Source of the DNA: an uncultured Clostridia bacterium
GTDB taxonomy: Bacteria; Bacillota; Clostridia; Oscillospirales; Acutalibacteraceae
Length of the DNA: 64,000 bases
Assembly (NCBI GenBank): GCA_946407065.1
Contig: CAMJMQ010000003.1
Location: 1 to 64,000 of the forward strand
Direction: 5' to 3'
Below the pieces are notes generated by a model. The model made no database searches, was not told where the DNA came from, and was given only the letters and a program-made list of their open reading frames with translations. The translations under genes and the position numbers were made by a program. Positions 58,276 to 64,000 of the stretch are shown here, one piece after another (position 1 is the stretch's first letter; the number at the start of each line of letters is the position of its first letter).

Positions 58276-59019
58276 ATGAAACGTATACTCGCAATCGTAT
58301 TAACAGTTATGATGATCGCCGCTGTATTTGCGGGCTGTAACAAGAAGGTCGGCTCCGGCACCACCTCTGCGGTATCCAAAACAGAATCCAAGGCGGAGTC
58401 CGCTGAGACCGTCGCGCAGGAAGTCAAATCCACCGAGGCGCTGCTGAACATCGACGACATCCCCGCGGCTGATCTGGACAAAGCCGACGCGGAATATCAG
58501 AAGAAGGCGCCCGAAAAGGGTGAAGAGGTCGCGATCCTGCACACCAACTACGGCGATATCTCCTTCAAGTTCTTCCCCGAGGTCGCGCCCAAGGCGGTCA
58601 ACTCCTTCAAGGCGCTGGCGAAGGACGGCAGATATAACGGCACCATCTTCCACCGCATCACCAAGCAGGCAACCAGCGGCATCGGCGTGGTACAAGGCGG
58701 CGACTACACCAACTTCAACGGCACCGGCGGCGTATCCGCATACGGCAAGGGCTTCGGCTTAGAGGTCTCCGATTATCTGAGCAACATCGAAGGCTCCGTC
58801 GCGATGGCACGCAGCAACGACCCTAACTCCAACGGCTCTCAGTTCTACATCAACTCCACCAACAACAACAGCCTGGACGGTCAGTACACCGTATTCGCAC
58901 AGGTTTATGACGGTATGGACGTTGTCGGTAATCTGGCGAAGGTTCAAACAGGACAGAACGACAAACCCGTCAAGGACGTTATTCTGCAAAGTGTAGAGAT
59001 CGTCGAATATTCCAAATAA
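58276..59019 (+). CDS. Peptidylprolyl isomerase, cyclophilin-type lipoprotein 1
   Basis: A 247-residue lipoprotein with lipobox VFAGC. A linker of about 70 residues leads to the cyclophilin domain: FFPEVAPKAVNSF, FHRITK, QGGDYTNFNGTGG and NSNGSQFYIN. The active-site Arg of F-H-R is present. It should fold exported proteins at the membrane surface. AGAAAGGAAA precedes the ATG. A shorter paralogue follows after 8 bases. Confidence 0.9.
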   Translation: MKRILAIVLTVMMIAAVFAGCNKKVGSGTTSAVSKTESKAESAETVAQEVKSTEALLNIDDIPAADLDKADAEYQKKAPEKGEEVAILHTNYGDISFKFFPEVAPKAVNSFKALAKDGRYNGTIFHRITKQATSGIGVVQGGDYTNFNGTGGVSAYGKGFGLEVSDYLSNIEGSVAMARSNDPNSNGSQFYINSTNNNSLDGQYTVFAQVYDGMDVVGNLAKVQTGQNDKPVKDVILQSVEIVEYSK

Positions 59020-59027
59020 GAAAAATA

Positions 59028-59678
59028 ATGAAACGATTATCATCTATCATCCTTTGTATGATAATGATTGCCGCACTTTCAGCCTGCGGCAGTAAGGAGG
59101 CAACTAACATGGTTCTTTCAGGCGGTTACACCACCATCGAAGAGATCCCCGCGGCACAAGCCAATATCCCCGCGGATTATCAGAAAACGTCCCCAAAGTC
59201 GGGCGACACCGTCGCGATCCTGCACACCAACAGGGGCGACATCAGCATGCGCTTCTTCCCCGAGGTCGCGCCGATCGCGGTCAACAACTTTATCGCGCTG
59301 GCTAAGGCGAACAAGTTCAACAACACCATCTTCCACCGCGTGATCAACAACTTTATGATCCAAGGCGGTGACTATACCAACTTCAACGGCACCGGCGGCG
59401 CGTCGATCTACGGCAAAGAGTTCAAGCTCGAGACCAACGTCAATGTGCACAACAGCGCGGGTTCCGTCGCGATGGCGAACCGCGGTCCCGGCACAAACGG
59501 CTCGCAGTTCTACATCAATCAGGTCGACAACAACTACCTCGACGGCAGCTATACCGTTTTCGGTCAGGTTTACGACGGCATGGACACTGTCAACACCATC
59601 TGCGGCGTACAGACCAACATGATGGATAAACCCCTCAATGATGTTGTCATCGACAGCATTGAGATCAAAACATATTAA
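59028..59678 (+). CDS. Peptidylprolyl isomerase, cyclophilin-type lipoprotein 2
   Basis: A 216-residue paralogue of the preceding gene with lipobox LSAC and the same domain: FFPEVAPIAVNNF, FHRVINNFMIQGGDYTNF and GTNGSQFYIN. It lacks the long linker and has the more standard loop after F-H-R-V. It is co-transcribed with its neighbour, with only a weak AAGAAAA ribosome site. Tandem duplication is evident. A microsatellite-ended repeat starts right after its stop. Confidence 0.9.
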   Translation: MKRLSSIILCMIMIAALSACGSKEATNMVLSGGYTTIEEIPAAQANIPADYQKTSPKSGDTVAILHTNRGDISMRFFPEVAPIAVNNFIALAKANKFNNTIFHRVINNFMIQGGDYTNFNGTGGASIYGKEFKLETNVNVHNSAGSVAMANRGPGTNGSQFYINQVDNNYLDGSYTVFGQVYDGMDTVNTICGVQTNMMDKPLNDVVIDSIEIKTY

Positions 59679-59839
59679 GAACTGAAAACTGAAAACTTAA
59701 GATTGAAGAATGAATAATAGAGGGAAACGCTGACGCGTTTTGGATCGATAGTATCGTAGATGAATACTATTGATTGGGTGCGGGTATCCCGCCCTTCATT
59801 ATTCATTTTTCAGTTTTCAATCTTCAGTCTTAAGTACCA
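59679..59839. repeat. Microsatellite-ended palindromic element, copy B
   Basis: Ends of ACTGAAAACTGAAAACTTAA and its complement frame a core with the hairpins ACGC/GCGT and GCGGG/CCCGC, the second after GATTGGGT. The core layout equals A1 (49292-49446), although the end sequence is different. Confidence 0.75.
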
Positions 59840-59855
59840 TGGAATGGAGAACCCT

Positions 59856-60707
59856 ATGGAACGACCCGTCATCGCCATCATGTATGACTTTGATAAGACC
59901 TTGTGCACCAAGGATATGCAGGATTACGGCTTTATCCCGAGCCTCAGCATGCAACCCAACGAATTCTGGCACAAAGCCAACGAATTCGGATCGGGCGCGC
60001 AGATGGACGGCGTACTCGCCTATCTGTACACGATGATCGAAGAGAGCAAGCGCAAGGGCGTGCCCCTCACACGTGAGAAGCTGGTCGACTGCGGCAAGGG
60101 CATCGTGCTGTATGACGGCGTCAAAGAGTGGTTCGACCGCATCAACCTCTACGGCGCGGCTCAGGGCGTGCAGATCGAGCATTATGTCATCTCATCGGGT
60201 CTCAAAGAAATCATCGAAGGGTCCGGTATCGCGGATAAATTCACCAAGATCTTTGCCTGCGAATTTCTGTATGATGACGACGGCTGTGCTCTATGGCCGA
60301 AAACCGCCGTCAACTACACCAACAAGACCCAGTTCGTCTACCGCATCAACAAAGGCGTGCTGGATATCGCAAATGACGTCGACCTCAACCGCTCTATGCC
60401 AGACGACTCCAAGCGCGTCCCCTTCACGAACATGATCTACATCGGCGACGGACTCTCTGACGTGCCGTGCATGAAGATGATGAAAGCATACGGCGGCTGC
60501 GCGATCGCGGTGTATCAGGATAACAACAAGAGTAAGGTCGAAGAACTGCTGATGGGCGACCGCGTGGACTTCATCTTCCCCGCCGACTACACCAAGCAAG
60601 GCAGGCTCGACAAAACCGTACACAACCTGATCAAAAAAATGGCGATCAGCGACGAGCTGGTGAAAGAGAATGCAAGACAGCTCAGGGAGTTAGGAGTGAG
60701 GAGTTAG
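59856..60707 (+). CDS. HAD-superfamily phosphatase
   Basis: A 283-residue cytoplasmic hydrolase. MYDFDKTLCTKDM carries the nucleophile Asp (D-F-D-K-T), ISSGLKEII motif II and YIGDGLSDVPCMKMM motif IV with the acidic pair. The class resembles phosphoserine phosphatase-like HADs; the substrate is unknown. The start at 59856 has GGAGAA upstream; the longer frame runs back into repeat B. The last residues, LRELGVRS, and the stop codon are encoded by repeat A2. Confidence 0.85.
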   Translation: MERPVIAIMYDFDKTLCTKDMQDYGFIPSLSMQPNEFWHKANEFGSGAQMDGVLAYLYTMIEESKRKGVPLTREKLVDCGKGIVLYDGVKEWFDRINLYGAAQGVQIEHYVISSGLKEIIEGSGIADKFTKIFACEFLYDDDGCALWPKTAVNYTNKTQFVYRINKGVLDIANDVDLNRSMPDDSKRVPFTNMIYIGDGLSDVPCMKMMKAYGGCAIAVYQDNNKSKVEELLMGDRVDFIFPADYTKQGRLDKTVHNLIKKMAISDELVKENARQLRELGVRS

Positions 60708-60912
60708 GAGTTGATGGAGGGCTCCGCCCTCACCCGATGATTAATTGCCATTGTGAGGGAAAAGTCCGTGGCAGTTACAACCGAACATAAAACAATGCTC
60801 ACGACTCAATCTATGAGTTCGTGAGCATTTTTAATGCTATTCAATTGTTTGAGCAGGACAAGAGTTCTGCGAGTCACATAAACTCCTAACTCCTCACTCC
60901 TAACTCCTCACT
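60684..60912. repeat. Microsatellite-ended palindromic element, copy A2
   Basis: The ends are GGGAGTTAGGAGTGAGGAG and CTCCTAACTCCTCACTCC. Next to the left end is the core hairpin GGAGGGC/GCCCTC with CACCCGATGATTAA, the reverse complement of the A1 arrangement. A terminator (AATGCTCACGA/TCGTGAGCATT, 60794-60832) lies inside and may serve the flanking genes. Confidence 0.75.
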
Positions 60913-62197
60913 ATAACTTGTTGATCCTTCCTCTGTTCTTCACCGCTTTGCGGATATCAAGGATGATGATGACTAGGGTGGAAATGATGATCAGGATGAG
61001 GATGACGCCGACAGCCCAGACCGCGGCGGGATTGGTTGCCTTTTTCTCTACCGTGCTGACCTCGGCAGACGCGGAGCACGCTTCAACAAAGCGCTTTTGC
61101 ATATAACCGTAGATATCGTCGTCGATATTGGAGAAGGTGTAGCATTTGTCGAGATATTCCTGCGGCGGGTTGATCAGCTCGCTTTCGAGCATATCCTCGT
61201 CGATCAAGTCCAGCGCGCCCGTGTTCGGCGTACCGTAGGTGATGTACTCCGAATTGGCGGCGGCGATCCGCGGCTCGCACATGAAGTTGATGAACAACTC
61301 GGCGTTCTCCTTGTTCTTGCAGGTCGCGGGGATACACATTGCGTCGTTAAAGAGGTTGGAGCCCTCCTCGGGCAGGCAATAATCGAGCTTCTCGTTATTG
61401 AGCATCATGGTGTAGATATCACCGGCGTAGTAGGTGCAGATGCCGCTCTGGTTGCCCTCCATCTCAGCGAACACCTGATCCATGACGTACTTTTTGAGGA
61501 CAGATTTCTGCTCGATCAGCTTGTCGGTCGCGCGGTCGATATCCTCACGCGTAAAGCTCTTGGCACCCGGATCGATCGGCGGATCACACAGTTGCATCGC
61601 GATCGCCATCGCGTCGCGCGAGTTATTGAACATCAGGATACCGTCGTCTTTGTACTTTTGATCCCACAGATCCTTGAAGCCCGTAACGGAGCCTTCCTTG
61701 ATCATATCGGTGTTGTAGCCGATCGCGACGAAGTTCCATGAATACGGCACGCTGTACTCGTTGTCGGGGTCGTACGCCATATTCTTGAAGCGTTCGTCGA
61801 TATATTTGTAGTTCGGGATATTGCTGAAATCGATCTTGGCGAGCATGCCCTCTTCTCTCAGGCGGCTCACCATGTAGTCGGACGGGAAGATGACGTCATA
61901 GGTGGAGTTGGAGTTGGTCAGGACGTTATACAGCTCTTCGTTCGTCTCAAAGTTCGTATAATTCACCTTGATGTGATAGGTGTCCTCGAACTCCTTGATG
62001 ACGTCGATGCCGCCGTCGTCACCGGGATCGACATACTCGCCCCAGTTATAGACGTTGACCTCGCCCTGGAAGGCACCATCGGGAGCAGTGTCCTCCTCGC
62101 CCTCGCCGTCGGTTTCGGCAAAAGCAGTGCACACAGAGAGCGACAGCATACCGATCAGCATCAGCAGAACCAGAAAAATGGAAACGCGTTTCTTCAT
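60911..62197 (-). CDS. potD: Spermidine/putrescine-binding protein with C-terminal membrane anchor
   Basis: A 428-residue substrate-binding protein. The signal peptide (1-27) has no clear lipobox. The PotD/F domain includes VYNWGEYVDPG, TYDVIFPSDYMVSRL, PYSWNFVAIGYNTD and a late NPPQEYLDKCY. A C-terminal membrane helix (about 392-418) and a basic end follow, so the protein is tethered by its tail rather than by lipid, unlike most Gram-positive PotD. It delivers polyamine to PotB/PotC. ATGA overlap with potC. Confidence 0.88.
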   Translation of the reverse strand: MKKRVSIFLVLLMLIGMLSLSVCTAFAETDGEGEEDTAPDGAFQGEVNVYNWGEYVDPGDDGGIDVIKEFEDTYHIKVNYTNFETNEELYNVLTNSNSTYDVIFPSDYMVSRLREEGMLAKIDFSNIPNYKYIDERFKNMAYDPDNEYSVPYSWNFVAIGYNTDMIKEGSVTGFKDLWDQKYKDDGILMFNNSRDAMAIAMQLCDPPIDPGAKSFTREDIDRATDKLIEQKSVLKKYVMDQVFAEMEGNQSGICTYYAGDIYTMMLNNEKLDYCLPEEGSNLFNDAMCIPATCKNKENAELFINFMCEPRIAAANSEYITYGTPNTGALDLIDEDMLESELINPPQEYLDKCYTFSNIDDDIYGYMQKRFVEACSASAEVSTVEKKATNPAAVWAVGVILILIIISTLVIIILDIRKAVKNRGRINKL

Positions 62198-62985
62198 CGT
62201 GTCGCCTCCTCGTTCTTTTTCCGCGACGCGAAGTTCGAGATGATCAGCACGCCGATCACCACAACGAACATCAGCGCCGACAGCGCATTCGCCTTGGGAT
62301 TGATACGCTGGTGGGTCATGGTGTAGATCTGCACGGGCAGGGTCTGGAACCGTGAGCCGCGGGTGAAGTAGGTGATGACAAAGTCATCCAGCGAATAGGT
62401 GAAGCTGATCAAGAAGCCCGAGAAGATGCCGGGCATCAGCTCATGGAGCACCACCTTGAAGAACGCCTGTACCGGCGAGCAGCCCAAATCGAGCGCCGCT
62501 TCATACAAGGAGGGATCCATCTGTCGGATACGCGGCGTAACGTTGAGGATGACATACGGCGTGCAAAAACCGATATGCGCCAGCAGTACCGTCCAGAAGC
62601 CCATCTCAAAGCCCATCATCACGCCCGCAAAGGTGAACAGGAGCATCAGCGACACACCCGTAACGATCTCGGGATTGATGATCGGGATATTGGACACATT
62701 CTGGATAGCGGAGCGTACCCCGCCCTTGAAGTTATAGATGCCGATCGCCGCCGCTGTACCGAGGATGGTCGCGATCACGGAGGCGAGTACGGCGATGATC
62801 AGCGTATTGTACAGGCTGTTCATGATCTGAGCGTCATTGAACAGCGCGGTGTACCACTTCATCGTGAAGCCCTTCCATACGCTCGTCTTGCCGTCGTTGA
62901 AGGAATAGGCGATCAGGTAGATGATCGGCAGGTACAGAAACGCCATGATGATGCCGAAATAGATCTTGGAGCTGAGCTTTTTCAT
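62194..62985 (-). CDS. potC: Spermidine/putrescine ABC permease PotC
   Basis: A 263-residue permease with six helices and the coupling motif EAALDLGCSPVQAFFKVVLH (EAA loop), then LMPGIFSGFLISFTYSLDDF typical of PotC. It pairs with PotB to form the channel. Its start overlaps the potB stop by ATGA and its stop overlaps potD. Confidence 0.9.
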   Translation of the reverse strand: MKKLSSKIYFGIIMAFLYLPIIYLIAYSFNDGKTSVWKGFTMKWYTALFNDAQIMNSLYNTLIIAVLASVIATILGTAAAIGIYNFKGGVRSAIQNVSNIPIINPEIVTGVSLMLLFTFAGVMMGFEMGFWTVLLAHIGFCTPYVILNVTPRIRQMDPSLYEAALDLGCSPVQAFFKVVLHELMPGIFSGFLISFTYSLDDFVITYFTRGSRFQTLPVQIYTMTHQRINPKANALSALMFVVVIGVLIISNFASRKKNEEATR

Positions 62986-63773
62986 CCGTTCACCGCCTCC
63001 TTATCTCCGAATCGGTTCATAACGACGAGGAAGCCGAGGATGACGATCATCAGCACCACGGCGATCGCCGAGCCGGTGTTGTGATCGCTCTGGAACACAC
63101 GCTCGATGACGTCACCGATCATGAACTGGGTGCCGCCGAGATACTGGGCGACTAAGAAGGTCGACGCGGTGGGGACGAATACCATCGTCACACCGGAGAT
63201 GATGCCCGGTACGGACAGCGGGAAAATGACCTTCGAGAATACATGAAAGCCGCTGCAGCCCAGATCCTGAGCCGCTTCGATCAGCGAGGGATCGATCTTG
63301 CTCATCACGGCATGCAGGGGCAGGATCATGAACGGCAAAAATTCATAGACCATGCCGACGATCACAGCGCCGGAGTTACCGATCAGGGTGACGTCGACGC
63401 CAAAGAGATTGAGTATCATATCGAGGGGGCCGTAGTTTTGCAGGATCAGGACCCACGCGTAGATACGCAGCAGGAAATTCATCCACATCGGCACCATCAA
63501 AAACATGATGATCATACTCTGGGCACGCTCGGAACACCGCGAGATGGAATACGCCAGCGGATATGCCAGCACCAGACAGATCACGGTAGAGATCAGCGCG
63601 ATCCCTAAGGAATACAGGAATACTTCACTGTAGACGGAAGCGTTTTTGAACGGTTCCAAAGAAAACTGCCCTTGGTCGTTCGTAAACGCAAAGTAGATCA
63701 CCATCAACAGCGGGACGATGGTGAATACCAGCATCCAGCCAAGATACGGGATAGCGGGGCGTTTTGACTTCAT
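62982..63773 (-). CDS. potB: Spermidine/putrescine ABC permease PotB
   Basis: A 263-residue permease with six helices. EAAQDLGCSGFHVFSKVIFP is the EAA coupling loop and MNFLLRIYAWVLILQ the family signature. I start at ATG 63773 behind GCGAGGTG, which lies within the end of potA. The frame continues 57 residues upstream over potA without support. Confidence 0.9.
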   Translation of the reverse strand: MKSKRPAIPYLGWMLVFTIVPLLMVIYFAFTNDQGQFSLEPFKNASVYSEVFLYSLGIALISTVICLVLAYPLAYSISRCSERAQSMIIMFLMVPMWMNFLLRIYAWVLILQNYGPLDMILNLFGVDVTLIGNSGAVIVGMVYEFLPFMILPLHAVMSKIDPSLIEAAQDLGCSGFHVFSKVIFPLSVPGIISGVTMVFVPTASTFLVAQYLGGTQFMIGDVIERVFQSDHNTGSAIAVVLMIVILGFLVVMNRFGDKEAVNG

Positions 63774-63777
63774 CGGC

Positions 63778-64000
63778 TTACACCTCGCTGATTTCGGCTT
63801 TACCGAAATCGAAACACAGCGGAACATAGGTAGCGACCTGCTCGTCGATATCGCTCTGCATGATCCACTTGCGCTCGTCGGACTCGAGGATGATCTCGTT
63901 ATGCTCACCCTTCCAGATAACCGACTCGATATACACCTCGTCAAGATGACCTACGCCGTCGCCCGCGATAGACAGCGCCTCGGGCGGCAGGACGATCTTG
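63778..64000 (-). CDS. potA: Spermidine/putrescine ABC ATPase PotA, C-terminal part only
   Basis: The last 73 codons of a gene cut by the window end. The readable part, LPPEALSIAGDGVGHLDEVY, then ESVIWKGEHNEIILESDERK and VPLCFDFGKAEISEV, fits the TOBE domain at the end of PotA. The stop lies 4 bases before the potB start. The ATPase core would be beyond 64000. The name follows from operon order (potABCD). Confidence 0.75.
   Translation of the reverse strand, partial: KIVLPPEALSIAGDGVGHLDEVYIESVIWKGEHNEIILESDERKWIMQSDIDEQVATYVPLCFDFGKAEISEV

Overview
The window looks like chromosome of an anaerobic, spore-forming gut clostridium of the Ruminococcaceae/Oscillospiraceae type. The signs are a forespore sigma factor (sigG), a SpoIIQ-like M23 peptidase, a dockerin-bearing GH3 enzyme, a two-gene SUF system, a flavodiiron/rubredoxin oxygen-defence cluster, an NADH-type butanol dehydrogenase, a sortase with a SPKTG substrate, and strong Shine-Dalgarno sites behind consensus TTGACA/TATAAT promoters. 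No 16S gene is present, so species cannot be fixed.

Layout. 1-140: a perfect stable-RNA promoter fires leftwards out of the window, probably into an rRNA operon. 472-16500: ordinary chromosomal genes (cytidylate kinase-like, MmcQ/YjbR, PAP2 phosphatase, DUF2974 hydrolase, rhodanese-TtcA fusion, lipoprotein hydrolase, TMEM175-like channel, sufC-sufB, iron-sulfur flavoprotein, guaA, butanol dehydrogenase, SPKTG surface protein plus class B sortase, GH13 amylase). 16588-17118: tandem modules bounded by tRNA-Leu 3' ends. 17173-39671: a 22.5 kb island that splits a tRNA-Leu(CAG) gene exactly in its anticodon loop. It carries a GH3-dockerin protein, an MptD-type ECF transporter with an AraC regulator, a hydrolase and an ABC exporter pair, two membrane proteins, an IS remnant, and a mobilizable core (DUF927-type replication ATPase, MobC, relaxase, a 55-residue unknown and a large serine recombinase). 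At its right end the island has its own intact tRNA-Leu(CAG) behind a leader copied from the host gene. 40036-64000: SpoIIQ-like peptidase, Ca/Na antiporter, tRNA-Val, DUF11 protein, a Trp T-box ahead of trpB, rubredoxin/DUF4428/flavodiiron cluster, paired chromate transporter halves, aquaporin, beta-helix protein, sigG, rmuC, S1 protein, tandem cyclophilins, HAD phosphatase and the potABCD spermidine/putrescine operon, cut by the window end.

How it fits together. The strongest observation is at the island ends. The two junctions share only TCAGGT, the anticodon loop of tRNA-Leu. Joining the outer halves restores a perfect 87-nt tRNA-Leu(CAG). Joining the inner halves gives a palindromic site with exact 14-bp arms (AGTTCACCGACGTG / CACGTCGGTGAACT), as expected of a serine-integrase attP. 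The element thus appears to destroy a host tRNA gene and supply a diverged replacement read from the host promoter.

The intergenic DNA is rich in small palindromic repeats: a 165-bp element inserted in frame in the replication gene, a family with terminal repeats made of microsatellite units around a conserved two-hairpin core, a MITE-like unit holding a covarying hairpin module, and GGGAGG-type palindromes, one of them between the Trp T-box terminator and trpB.
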